Shown here: positions 51,656 to 61,032 of the stretch, piece by piece
Layout of the letters: the number at the start of each line of letters is the position of its first letter
How positions within the stretch are numbered: position 1 is the stretch's first letter
Source of the DNA: an uncultured Parabacteroides sp.
Lineage (GTDB): Bacteria > Bacteroidota > Bacteroidia > Bacteroidales > Tannerellaceae
Reading direction: 5' to 3'
DNA length: 64,000 nt
NCBI GenBank assembly: GCA_937894065.1
Contig: CALCST010000019.1
Coordinates: 56,317-120,316, forward strand
Translations under genes and position numbers: made by a program
The notes under the pieces: model-generated
What the model was told of the DNA's origin: nothing
What the model saw: the letters and a program-made list of their open reading frames with translations, nothing else
The model's database searches: none

Positions 51656-54349
51656 CTACGGCCACTCAACCCCTTCACGATAGTTGCTGCTCTGATTATA
51701 TTTCAAATCCTTCAACAACGATGAGCTTACGGCAATTGAGAATGTATATGACTTATAAGGACCAACAGGAACGAAACTTGCAGTCATCTGGAAACAGTGC
51801 AAATTTCGTGATATATTACAAGTCATATAAGAAATCTTCTTTGTATCAAAATCGTATGTCGCATTGAAGTTCAAATTCCAGTTCTTTGTCGGCTGGATAC
51901 TTCCGTTGAATGTCAATGCATGAGTAAGTCTATATTTATATTCAAGACTTTTCGGATTAAACTCTCCATAATTCAATGACATACTATAGTTGAAAGACAA
52001 ATTCCATGGAATAGTTGCCTTTGTATAACCGTCTGCATCAACTTCGTCAGTTTCTTTCTTCTTGCCCAAAAGACGTTCTTTCTTTTCCTCTTCTGGACCG
52101 GCATCACTACCTTGGAGTCCTTCACCTTCAGTATTCGTATTGTTTGATTTAGACTTGCTGCTATCTTCTCCTCCAAACCATTTTTTAAATGTATCATTAT
52201 TAAATGTATATGAGAAGCTGGTTCCGGTTTGTCTGAGTCGGCCAATACCTTTTCCAGCCTGCCAACGTGGAATATCCAACTTACGGACAGTATTTGTTTT
52301 CTCATCATATCCGTAAGTATAAGTATCGAATATCATATTAAGGTTCAAAGTATAGCTCTTTGTCAATTTCAGACGCAACTGGGCAGACAAGTCACTCCAT
52401 TTGAACGAATCGGCAGCCATATTATAACTCATACCAAGAGACAGGTTATCGATTAAGCTAATCTTCTTGAATCCTGTAGAGTCTTTATCAGAGCGAACCT
52501 TCATCTCCAAGTTGTTATTAAGAGAGAAGTTAAGACTTCCACTTTTTCCTCTTCCTGGAACGCCGAACATTTGCCCGGAGAAAGGAGAATAAGTCACCAT
52601 TCTCTGTTCGCCCTGAGCATCCGTATATACATAATTCTCATAATAACCGAAACGCGATGAGCCAAAGTCAGGTGTTGCACTCAAGCTGACAGAAGGCTCC
52701 ATTCTGTGACGAATCATTTCCACCTTATTTCCCAAGAATGGCAACGGTTTGAAAAATCCATAAAGAGTTGTTGATGCACCGATAGATGCAGAATAATCAT
52801 AAACTCGATAGAATCCATACACCGTATCAGATGGCGCCATACGCTGAGTCTGCATATCATATGCCTGCATGACTTTATTAGTGTACCATCTCTCTGTATA
52901 ATTGAATGAAGGAGAAATATTCAGATATTTGAACAAAGAGAACGTAGCACTGACCGGAATTGTATGCTGCATGGCATTACGCCAATCTTTCACTAAATTA
53001 GATTTGAAAAGCAAATTTTCCTTAGTGTTGATGCTATTTCTCAAATAACCTGTATATGACAATGAAATCTTCTCATACCAGCGTTCGCTTCCGACAGGAT
53101 TCTTTCTTTTAAATGGGAAAACACGGCTCAATGTAAAAGAAATATCAGGCAATGTAACAGATATAGATGAGTCCTGAGTTCTCTGGCTGATTGAACCAGA
53201 AGCAGATATAGAAAGCGGAAAATCCGGGAAACGCTGAGTCAAGCTGACACTTGAACTCTTCACGTTATCAGTTCCACCCGGAGCCATAGGTCCATAATAC
53301 TGGTTACGGGCATAACTGCTGGTTGCAAAGTTTACACTTGCCGAGAACGACCTGTACGGGTTTGCTTTCGCATCCTGTGTATGAGTCCACTGAATCTTAA
53401 AGTCTTTCGATAAAGAATAGTCTGGCAAACCTTTGTCACCATACTTGGAGACCAAATATGAAGCATTGAAACTACCAGAGTATTTATATCTTTTCTTATA
53501 GCTCGAGCGAGCAGAAATTCCCCAAGAACCTTTAGTGTAAATCTCTCCAGTCAGAGCCAAATCCATATAATCACTCAGCGCAAAGTAATAACCACCATCA
53601 CGAAGGAAGAAACCGCGGGCAGATTCATCACCAAATGTTGGCATCAATATACCTGAAGAATAAGATTCAGAGAAAGGGAAGAAACAGAACGGCAAGCCCA
53701 ACGGCAGAGGAACATCCTCAACCACAAGATAAACCGGACCGGTAACAATATTTTTCTTAGGGCGAACCTTCGCTTTAGTCATCTGGATATAGAAGTGAGG
53801 ATGCTCGTGATTGTCGCAAGTAGTATATCGTCCGCCCACCATATTCAGAGCATCATCGTCACGTTTCTTTGTTCGTCCGGCAGTAACATATCCTTCACCC
53901 TGCTGAGTAATTACGTCAGTTATGAAACCTTTTTTCGACTTGAAATTATATCTCATAGTCTTTGACTCATATTCCTGACCGCCATCTTTGAAAAGAGGAT
54001 AACCGAACTCCGCACCTATTGAATCCAGACCGAACTTGGCAAACACAATACTGCTGTCCATATTCATCTCGATTTTCTCTGCCTGCAATTCAATCTGCTG
54101 ATATTTTACATTTCCTTCACCAAACAGATATGCCCAGTTCCCTGCTGTCATCACAATAGAGTCTTTTGCCTGATAATCAACAGGAGCATCAAGTGCATTT
54201 TTCTTTTTCGGAACGGAATCAGTAGCCAACGTATCGGCAGGCAAGACTACAGCAGACGTATCAGCCGGCGTCTCCACCACCTGTGCCATAACTCCGAATC
54301 CTCCAAAGAGAAGGTACGTCAAAAGGGTTATAAGGATTTTATATCTCAT
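51656..54349 (-). CDS. lptD: LPS-assembly outer membrane protein LptD (Bacteroidetes type)
   Basis: 897 residues. Signal peptide 1-22 (ends VMAQ). The N-terminal OstA/LptA-like jellyroll part (KDSIVMTAGNWAYLFGEGNVKYQQIELQAEKIEMNMDSS, about 60-110) is followed by GGRYTTCDNHEHPHFYIQMTKAKV and PLPLGLPFCFFPFSES, both conserved in Bacteroidetes LptD, then a large barrel. A charged, disordered insertion (KSKSNNTNTEGEGLQ.. to KKKETDEVD) lies at about residues 745-795. Inserts lipopolysaccharide at the outer leaflet. Confidence 0.88.
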   Translation of the reverse strand: MRYKILITLLTYLLFGGFGVMAQVVETPADTSAVVLPADTLATDSVPKKKNALDAPVDYQAKDSIVMTAGNWAYLFGEGNVKYQQIELQAEKIEMNMDSSIVFAKFGLDSIGAEFGYPLFKDGGQEYESKTMRYNFKSKKGFITDVITQQGEGYVTAGRTKKRDDDALNMVGGRYTTCDNHEHPHFYIQMTKAKVRPKKNIVTGPVYLVVEDVPLPLGLPFCFFPFSESYSSGILMPTFGDESARGFFLRDGGYYFALSDYMDLALTGEIYTKGSWGISARSSYKKRYKYSGSFNASYLVSKYGDKGLPDYSLSKDFKIQWTHTQDAKANPYRSFSASVNFATSSYARNQYYGPMAPGGTDNVKSSSVSLTQRFPDFPLSISASGSISQRTQDSSISVTLPDISFTLSRVFPFKRKNPVGSERWYEKISLSYTGYLRNSINTKENLLFKSNLVKDWRNAMQHTIPVSATFSLFKYLNISPSFNYTERWYTNKVMQAYDMQTQRMAPSDTVYGFYRVYDYSASIGASTTLYGFFKPLPFLGNKVEMIRHRMEPSVSLSATPDFGSSRFGYYENYVYTDAQGEQRMVTYSPFSGQMFGVPGRGKSGSLNFSLNNNLEMKVRSDKDSTGFKKISLIDNLSLGMSYNMAADSFKWSDLSAQLRLKLTKSYTLNLNMIFDTYTYGYDEKTNTVRKLDIPRWQAGKGIGRLRQTGTSFSYTFNNDTFKKWFGGEDSSKSKSNNTNTEGEGLQGSDAGPEEEKKERLLGKKKETDEVDADGYTKATIPWNLSFNYSMSLNYGEFNPKSLEYKYRLTHALTFNGSIQPTKNWNLNFNATYDFDTKKISYMTCNISRNLHCFQMTASFVPVGPYKSYTFSIAVSSSLLKDLKYNQSSNYREGVEWP

Positions 54350-54484
54350 TATCTATTTCTATTCAAGTTTCGTTGCCTCAACCTGCGGAAAACAAAACGG
54401 CGCACAACGAAACCTGAGCGCCCTGCAAGAGTTGAGTATCATGCAGAGCGCAAAGGTATAACAAATTAATCGGTATCAGAAGTT

Positions 54485-55027
54485 TTATTCTCCTAAAAAG
54501 AGTTTACACCAAGCATCAAATTGCTTTAATGTCTCTTCTCCATATTTTGAAAGGCTTGTTCTAACCTTATCTATCTTCTTTTCCTTACCTAATTTTGTTT
54601 TACTGAAAAATTTATCAGCAAAGCAGATAAGTTGCTCTTCCATCGACACTGGTCGCATATCCCGGCGTGGAACAGGAAGCTGACGGGCATCTATTATTTC
54701 CAATGAAAGACCGGTTCCCGTGTGTCGCTCACAAACCAATGCGTGCTTTGGATAACCATCATGACGCATAAGTTCCGCTCCAAGATAACCATGACAAATG
54801 TAAGGCATTGCCCCGTGACAATCTATTTCCGGAGCATCACATTTGAAAATTCCTATATCATGGAGCATAGCTGCCTCCTCAACAAACTTCAAATCCAAGT
54901 TCATTTCCGGATGCATTCTACCTATTTCCAATGCTTTATCAGCTACACTCCTGCTATGGTTTACCAATATTCTGTAAGCCTCGCTATCTTCAGCATAATA
55001 TTTCTGTATTATTTCTAATGGATTCAT
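54485..55027 (-). CDS. HD/HDIG-domain phosphohydrolase
   Basis: 180 residues. HD fold with H24 in ILVNHSRSVADKALEIG, metal pair HD at 56-57 in AAMLHDIGIFKC (HDIG-like), further His in ICHGYLGAELMRHDGYPKHALVCERHTGTGLS and a distal D in CFADKFFSKTKLG. Small HDIG proteins act on nucleotides or cyclic nucleotides; the substrate is not known. Shared direction with lptD, 135 bp upstream. Confidence 0.85.
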   Translation of the reverse strand: MNPLEIIQKYYAEDSEAYRILVNHSRSVADKALEIGRMHPEMNLDLKFVEEAAMLHDIGIFKCDAPEIDCHGAMPYICHGYLGAELMRHDGYPKHALVCERHTGTGLSLEIIDARQLPVPRRDMRPVSMEEQLICFADKFFSKTKLGKEKKIDKVRTSLSKYGEETLKQFDAWCKLFLGE

Positions 55028-55079
55028 ACGGATATACTATTATTAAAAGTTTCGCAAGTATACAAAATATTTTGGATTA

Positions 55080-57566
55080 TTACATCTGCATTCCGCCTCC
55101 ATTCTCATTTTCGCCACCCATTGAGTCGTCATTACTGATGCCACGTTTTACTTTCTTGATGACATCTTTCAATGAGCCGAAACGGTAAGAAACGCTCAAG
55201 CGGAAATCACGTGCATGATTATATGATACGGTTTTCATATTGAATGTATCATCTGCTGTGTTACTTTCCATCTTGATAGTTTTCCAGAACGGATTGTTGC
55301 AAGAAAGAGATACAGTAAGTTTTTTATCAAAGAAACTCTTATTTAAAGATATACCTGTGAAATACATTGCAGAACTTTTTCCCTGCAAATTGATTCTTGG
55401 AGAAAAATATCCACCATTCAAATCAATACGGAAATCTTTCGGCAAAGTAAGCTGTGCACCTGCAAAAACTCTACCACTGAAACCATCGTTAGCAAGATTA
55501 CCTTCAGTACTTTGAAGTTTTTCATAATTCATTCCGGCATTTGTAAATATTCTGAGCATTGCTATCGGACTATAACTTGCATAAAGGAATGCACCTACAG
55601 AACGTGTACGGCCGATATTACCATAAGTCGTTTCAGATATGCCCTGATCGTTCACCCATGTATATTGCTCGATTGAGTTGTTCACGAAACGGTAGTTTCC
55701 ACTAAAATTCATATTGAACTTCTGAGTAAAGATACTATAGTTCAAACGTATATTATGGCTCTTTTCAGAATCCAAATTCGGATTACCATAAGAGATATTC
55801 AACGGGTCAGTATCATTGATATAAGGATTCAAATAACGGATACCAGGACGGCGAATTCTCATATTATATCCTACACGAACCTGCTGTGCCTGAGTTATCT
55901 GATAAGACAATGTCAGGTTAGGAACTACATCAAAATAATTTGTCTTGAAATTCATTGATGGATCGTAGGCGTATTTCACATTCAAGGATGTACCTTCACC
56001 ACGCACACCGAATTTAGTTCCCAATTTTCCGAATTTCATTGCATAACCAAGATAAGCAGAATAAATATGCTGGTTATGGCGGAAATCGCTGTTAGCATCG
56101 TATACAGATTCCCAATCTTGAATAGAATCTCTGTAATATCTTCTGTCAGTTTCACTGTCACTACCACGATAAATATATTTCACACCAGCCTCAAGTGTAT
56201 GATTCTTCCATGTTGGAGTTGTATAGTCAAACTGGAATGTATGTTCATTTGTTGCAGCGTCATTTATTGTCCATTGAGGATAATCACTCATCAAAGGATA
56301 GTCAACAACATCCAGCAATTCCGTATAGCTTTCGCTATTGTTTGGCGACTGGCTGAAACGGTAAGAAAGAGTCAGAAGCTCACCTTTCTTATGTGTCGAA
56401 TGCTGATAATCAACATTAATATCTGTTGAACCAAACACAGATGTTGAACGGCTGTTTCTGTTATAAGAATATGAAGGCAACAATTCAGAGCCATTCCTGC
56501 CCAACATTTCAACGGCATATTCTGTTTTTGAAGTGTTATCACCACGGAAAAGGTTTGCACCTACTGTGATAAGGTTTAATGAGTCTATTTCATAACTACC
56601 TTCAAGATATCCGAACTGGAACGGACCTTGGTTTTTACTGCGTCCACTCTGGTTCAAAACACTTCCGGCACGTGAGTCTGTTCCATAATCTTCACGAATA
56701 GAATATGATTCATTCCATGGAGAGTTATTATAATTATAGTTGTAATTAGCTGTTATACCGAATTTACCATATTTAGCCGATACATAAGCACCACCACCAA
56801 ATCTGCCTAATGTACTTGCGCTGGCACGTACTGTTCCGGTATAACCCTGGAACAAATTCTTGGTTGTGATGATATTGATTATACCACCAACACCTTCAGC
56901 GTCGTATTTTGCTCCCGGATCTGTTATAACTTCGATATCTTTTACAGAACTTGCCGGCATACTCTTCAAAACATCAGAAGGATTGTTGCTGAGCATGTTT
57001 GAAGGTTTACCGTTTACATATATTTTGAAGTTTGTTGAACCTTGTAACTGTATTTCATCATTTCCATCCACCGTAATCATCGGCACTTTGCGAAGCATGT
57101 CAAGGGTGTTGTTTGTCTGCGATTCAGGGTCGTCCTGAAGACTATAAGTAAGTTTGTCAATTTCCACTTTCACAAGCGGTTTCTGCGCCACAACGGTTAC
57201 TTCGTCAAGTCTCTGATTATCATCAATCATATAAAGCTTGCCGAGGTTAAGGGTAGTTTTACCTGCAGAAAGGGTGAATTTCTTCTGCGCCGGCTTCTTT
57301 CCGATTGACTGCATGGAAAGAATGTATTTACCAGCCGACTTCAATGAAGCCTCAAAATTACCATCAATGTCGCATGCCAAAAGCAACAATGATTTCTGCG
57401 GATTGTTCTGCAATGCGATACTCAACGTCGCATAAGGAACTGTTTCATTTGTCAGCGAATCGACAACCTGTCCTTTAATAACAAAGTTCCCTTTCGCTCC
57501 CGTTTGTGCCACTGCCGAAAAGGCAGAAAGCATAAAACACAATAAGATAAACAAGCAATTTTTCAT
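55080..57566 (-). CDS. TonB-dependent receptor-like outer-membrane beta-barrel protein
   Basis: 828 residues from ATG 57566; a GTG 9 bp upstream is less likely. Signal peptide 1-20 (ends AVAQ). Carboxypeptidase-regulatory-like domain (GQVVDSLTNETVPYATLSIAL, about 30-110), a plug domain with TLDMLRKVPMITVDGNDEIQLQGSTNFKIYVNGKPSNML and VKDIEVITDPGAKYDAEGVGGIINIITTK, then an OMP_b-brl_3-type barrel (RIRRPGIRYLNPYINDTDPLNISYGNPNL). The C-terminus is a G/N/M-rich tail (DDSMGGENENGGGMQM). Usually annotated as an outer-membrane beta-barrel family protein; ligand unknown. Confidence 0.88.
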   Translation of the reverse strand: MKNCLFILLCFMLSAFSAVAQTGAKGNFVIKGQVVDSLTNETVPYATLSIALQNNPQKSLLLLACDIDGNFEASLKSAGKYILSMQSIGKKPAQKKFTLSAGKTTLNLGKLYMIDDNQRLDEVTVVAQKPLVKVEIDKLTYSLQDDPESQTNNTLDMLRKVPMITVDGNDEIQLQGSTNFKIYVNGKPSNMLSNNPSDVLKSMPASSVKDIEVITDPGAKYDAEGVGGIINIITTKNLFQGYTGTVRASASTLGRFGGGAYVSAKYGKFGITANYNYNYNNSPWNESYSIREDYGTDSRAGSVLNQSGRSKNQGPFQFGYLEGSYEIDSLNLITVGANLFRGDNTSKTEYAVEMLGRNGSELLPSYSYNRNSRSTSVFGSTDINVDYQHSTHKKGELLTLSYRFSQSPNNSESYTELLDVVDYPLMSDYPQWTINDAATNEHTFQFDYTTPTWKNHTLEAGVKYIYRGSDSETDRRYYRDSIQDWESVYDANSDFRHNQHIYSAYLGYAMKFGKLGTKFGVRGEGTSLNVKYAYDPSMNFKTNYFDVVPNLTLSYQITQAQQVRVGYNMRIRRPGIRYLNPYINDTDPLNISYGNPNLDSEKSHNIRLNYSIFTQKFNMNFSGNYRFVNNSIEQYTWVNDQGISETTYGNIGRTRSVGAFLYASYSPIAMLRIFTNAGMNYEKLQSTEGNLANDGFSGRVFAGAQLTLPKDFRIDLNGGYFSPRINLQGKSSAMYFTGISLNKSFFDKKLTVSLSCNNPFWKTIKMESNTADDTFNMKTVSYNHARDFRLSVSYRFGSLKDVIKKVKRGISNDDSMGGENENGGGMQM

Positions 57567-57575
57567 CTCATTCAC

Positions 57576-58163
57576 ACACTTAAAGATTTTACTCAGGTTA
57601 TTTTTTTCTCTCTCTTTAGCTGCGCAAGCCGTATAGCTTCTAAAATCAAACCCACATTGCCAAAACTTTTGCAGCTATGAGTATTCAATAATGTTCAAAG
57701 CTCTTACTTACGAAACCTTAATTCGATTTATTTGACGCAGTAGAATACAAATAGTTTACTCTTGGAGCATATTTTTTTCAATAAAAATTTCGCATATCAA
57801 CACGCCCTACATTTAATCACTATAAATCAGTTTATTACATTTTCATCATAAAACTACACACTGAAAAACTTTTTCCATATATTATGAAATTTTATTTTCA
57901 TCATAGTGAAAAACTTTTTTCACAATATATGGAAAAACTTTTTCATACGAATTTAGCAATTGGAAATATTAAATACGATTCAAAAATTGCTGGAAACTAT
58001 TTTCCCAGAAACCATATTGAACCTATGGAAACACATACAAATATAATACAGACGAAAAGTGATTATTAAGAATTTATACTATTTTTGTAGGGAATAAAAA
58101 TCCCGAGGAATAATTAACCGGCATATTCCCGCCGGAATTTTCCTGAATTAAAAACAACATTTT
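57576..58163. other. 588-bp region between TonB-like receptor and nitroreductase
   Basis: Divergent promoter region. Contains an AT-rich tract, the palindromic repeat element copy B (57861-57947), a TATTTTTG -7-like box at 58080-58087 before the nitroreductase gene, and a small GC-rich hairpin CCGGC/GCCGG at 58109-58127. A 61-codon frame over the repeat (57884-58069) has no sign of being a gene. Confidence 0.7.
57861..57947 (-). repeat. Copy B of the palindromic TTCCATATATTRTGAAA element, inverted relative to copy A
   Basis: CTGAAAAACTTTTTCCATATATTATGAAAT..., TTTTCATCATAGTGAAA, and TTTCACAATATATGGAAAAACTTTTTCA in order. Its reverse complement aligns block by block with 17725-17832. Each block is itself near-palindromic, and the outer arms can pair to form a large hairpin. 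Confidence 0.75.
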
Positions 58164-58802
58164 ATGAAAAAGCAGCTTTTAGTTTTAGGCATAAGTTTGC
58201 TAAGTTCGGCAACTTTTGCACAGGGGCTAGATGTTATCAAACTCAATGCTCCAAGTAAAAACCGCGGTGTATCAATTACCGAAGCATTGCAGCAGAGACA
58301 TTCCGACCGAGTGTTTGATTCAAAAGATTTGTCACTGCAAGACCTTTCGGACCTTTTGTGGGCTGCAAATGGAGTAAACCGCCCGGGTGAAAAGAAAAGG
58401 ACAGCTCCGTCAGCTTTAAACAAGCAGGAAGTTGATGTGTATGTATTCAAGAAAGAAGGTGTATATAAATATGATGCTTTCGCCAACGAGCTGAAACCTG
58501 TGGCAAAAGGCGACCATCGCAAACTGATTGCCGGACAGCAGGATTTCGTAATGTCGGCACCTGTTTCTCTTCTTTTGGTTTCTGACGTATCGAAATTTGG
58601 CAACAACACTGAAAAATCCAGAATTACAACTGCGTGTGATGCTGGAATAGTTTGCCAGAACATCAATCTTTTCTGTGCGGGAATAGGTTTGTCAACTGTT
58701 CCGCGTGCTAGCATGGACGTCGAAGGCATTAAGTCATTGCTGAAACTGACCGACAGCCAGATTCCTCTTCTTAATAATCCTGTAGGTTATCCAAAGAAAT
58801 AA
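58164..58802 (+). CDS. Secreted nitroreductase-family flavoprotein (SagB-like)
   Basis: 212 residues. Signal peptide 1-20 (ends TFAQ), unusual for nitroreductases, which are mostly cytosolic. FMN-binding pattern: SITEALQQRHSDRVFDSKDLSLQDLSDLLWAANGVNRPGEKKRTAPSALNKQEVDVYVF (about 35-95), and CDAGIVCQNINLFCAGIGLSTVPRASMD near 155. The PSALNKQ and DLLWAANG segments are typical for the SagB/ThcOx-like group. Substrate unknown. 6 bp upstream of a metallophosphoesterase gene. Confidence 0.85.
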   Translation: MKKQLLVLGISLLSSATFAQGLDVIKLNAPSKNRGVSITEALQQRHSDRVFDSKDLSLQDLSDLLWAANGVNRPGEKKRTAPSALNKQEVDVYVFKKEGVYKYDAFANELKPVAKGDHRKLIAGQQDFVMSAPVSLLLVSDVSKFGNNTEKSRITTACDAGIVCQNINLFCAGIGLSTVPRASMDVEGIKSLLKLTDSQIPLLNNPVGYPKK

Positions 58803-58808
58803 GATAAT

Positions 58809-59882
58809 ATGCCCTTTATATTGATTTTCTGTGCATACCTTATTGCCAACGTGTATATGATAAGGTATGCACGCAAAGCTTTGCCGTCAGACCAAAGAAA
58901 AACCAAAACAATTTTGACCGTATTGTTTGCTCTTTGTGCTTTGGCAATATTCCCTGAATTTCTGTTCAAGAAGTATATCAGCGAAACTGGAATTATGCAG
59001 TCGCTGCATTTTGTAGGTTGCAGCTGGCTTGTGTTCACTTTATATATGACTATCGGTTTGTTGTTGTTCGACATACTGAAACTTTTCCGTATAAAGATAA
59101 AACACAGCTTTTGGATTACGCTGGCTGTCGTTTCCGGACTTCTTGGCTATGGATATTGGAATTACAGGAATCCTAAGATTAAGAATATTGAACTAAACAC
59201 CTATGGAAAGCTGAATAAAGAAATTACAATAGCAGCCGTCAGTGATATTCATCTCGGTTATGGAACCGGAAAAGAGCAGATGAAAGAATACGTGCAGCTG
59301 ATAAATTCGCAAAATCCGGATATAATAATCATTGGAGGCGATTTGATTGATAACGATATTCGCCCGGTCAGACTCAACAATATGCAGGAAGAGCTGAACA
59401 GCCTGAAAGCTCCTTCGGGCGTATTCATGGCTCCGGGAAACCATGATTATTTCAGTGGAATAGAAAATACACGTAAATTCCTTTCCGAAACTCAAGTTGT
59501 ATTGCTCGAAGATTCTGTTGCTGCGATTGAGGATTTGGGAATACAAATTGCAGGAAGAAAAGACAAACGGCAGAAAGACAGGCTCCCTCTGAACCAGCTG
59601 ATGCAGGGAACAGACGGCGAAAAGCCTGTTATATTGATTGACCATCAGCCGTATGATTTGCAGGAAACAGCTGATAATAATGTATATTTGCAATTCAGCG
59701 GACATACACATCGCGGACAGATTTGGCCGTTGAATTGGCTTACGGATAATTTGTTTGAAGTCAGCCACGGTTACGTAAAAAAAGGAGAAAGTAATATTTA
59801 CGTTTCGTCCGGTTTGTCATTGTGGGGACCGCCGTTCAGAATCGGCACTGAAAGCGAAGTTGTTGTATTCCGGCTTAAATAA
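58809..59882 (+). CDS. Membrane-anchored metallophosphoesterase 1
   Basis: 357 residues. Four N-terminal membrane helices (about 1-18, 38-58, 70-95, 105-120), then a calcineurin-like catalytic domain with the metal ligands in order: AAVSDIHLGYG, IIGGDLIDND, APGNHDYFSG and GHTHRGQIWP. Bacterial relatives include YkuE-like and YaeI enzymes. The catalytic part is on the side of the last helix; topology is not certain. Cotranscribed with the secreted nitroreductase and followed by a paralogue. Confidence 0.88.
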   Translation: MPFILIFCAYLIANVYMIRYARKALPSDQRKTKTILTVLFALCALAIFPEFLFKKYISETGIMQSLHFVGCSWLVFTLYMTIGLLLFDILKLFRIKIKHSFWITLAVVSGLLGYGYWNYRNPKIKNIELNTYGKLNKEITIAAVSDIHLGYGTGKEQMKEYVQLINSQNPDIIIIGGDLIDNDIRPVRLNNMQEELNSLKAPSGVFMAPGNHDYFSGIENTRKFLSETQVVLLEDSVAAIEDLGIQIAGRKDKRQKDRLPLNQLMQGTDGEKPVILIDHQPYDLQETADNNVYLQFSGHTHRGQIWPLNWLTDNLFEVSHGYVKKGESNIYVSSGLSLWGPPFRIGTESEVVVFRLK

Positions 59883-59910
59883 TTTAATCAGCTCAAAAAC
59901 TAAATTATAA

Positions 59911-61032
59911 ATGAAAGTATTCATCCAGTCCATTTTCGGACAAATCATACTTACGTCGTTCATTGCATGGCGCAGCTATCAGGCAGTTCCTTCCAGTAAG
60001 AAATGGAAAATTCCTTATTTTCTGTTTTTTGCTTTGGAATTTTGCCTTTTCATGTTCGGATATATTTTCCGTAAAGACTTGCCGGACGATATCATGCTTC
60101 CGCTTATGATGATATGCAATACATGGTATATTGCTTCATTATATATAACAATGTGTATAATAGCAATCGAGGTTCTGCGCTTTTCCGACCGGTTCATACA
60201 CTGGATTCCGGTATTCGTAAAGCGGAACAGTATTGTCGTTAAGCGGGTTCTTTTCCTTTCGGTTCTTGTTGGAGTGTCAATTCTGATGGTAATTGCCAAC
60301 CGTACAGTTACAAATCCTGTAGTGAAACACGTTTATATGACTTTGCCAAAGAAAGGAAGCACACGCGACAGTCTTAAAATCGCAATGATGACAGACCTTC
60401 ATATTGGTGAGGTAATACAGAAATCTATGGTTCAGAAATATGTAGCTCTCTGCAATGCCGAGCATCCGGATATGGTTGTCATGGTTGGCGATATTATGGA
60501 TTATGAATCCCGATTCGCCGAGAAATATCACTCGGACGAAGACTTGCAGAAGCTGAACGCACCATTGGGAAGTTATATTGTGAACGGGAATCACGAATTC
60601 AGAGCCAATATTAATGCCAAACGTATTATGCTGCGCAAAATGGGATGTCTTCTGATTGATTCCGTTGTAAGTCCGGATTCCACATTCCTGCTTATCGGAC
60701 GTGACGACTTTGTGAACAAGAATAGAAAACCTCTGAACGAGATTCTGAAGAATGAGCCGCATGATTTGCCAACTATTGTTCTTGACCATCAGCCATATTG
60801 TTTCAGCGAAATGAGAATGAACAATATTGATTTGGGATTGCACGGACATACACATAACGGACAGTTCTGGCCATATCCGCTGCTGATGAAGTTCATATAT
60901 GAATGTCCTTATGGAGAATATAAAAACGGCCCGACTCAACACTACGTTTCTTCTGGTGTAGGTTGTGCCGGACCGCCTTATCGCGTCGGAACATTATCCG
61001 AAATTGTTATTTTGCATCTGAAGTTTGAGTAG
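59911..61032 (+). CDS. Membrane-anchored metallophosphoesterase 2
   Basis: 373 residues. Same plan as its neighbour: four N-terminal membrane segments and a metallophosphoesterase domain with AMMTDLHIGEV, VVMVGDIMDYE, VNGNHEF and GLHGHTHNGQFWP. The two proteins differ enough to be old duplicates. Glu replaces Asp in the GNHE motif, a common variant. Its last 26 bp overlap the 3' end of the convergent S41 protease gene. Confidence 0.88.
   Translation: MKVFIQSIFGQIILTSFIAWRSYQAVPSSKKWKIPYFLFFALEFCLFMFGYIFRKDLPDDIMLPLMMICNTWYIASLYITMCIIAIEVLRFSDRFIHWIPVFVKRNSIVVKRVLFLSVLVGVSILMVIANRTVTNPVVKHVYMTLPKKGSTRDSLKIAMMTDLHIGEVIQKSMVQKYVALCNAEHPDMVVMVGDIMDYESRFAEKYHSDEDLQKLNAPLGSYIVNGNHEFRANINAKRIMLRKMGCLLIDSVVSPDSTFLLIGRDDFVNKNRKPLNEILKNEPHDLPTIVLDHQPYCFSEMRMNNIDLGLHGHTHNGQFWPYPLLMKFIYECPYGEYKNGPTQHYVSSGVGCAGPPYRVGTLSEIVILHLKFE

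Noticed and set aside
57884..58069. 61-codon frame within the palindromic repeat
   Set aside because: It comes from the repeat element and has no start context or signal sequence.
58148..58729. 193-codon frame on the minus strand
   Set aside because: It is exactly antisense to the nitroreductase gene and contains no family signal; typical shadow frame.
59193..60942. Frames of 191 and 221 codons on the minus strand
   Set aside because: Both are antisense to the two metallophosphoesterase genes, cysteine- and histidine-rich as expected for a complement frame.
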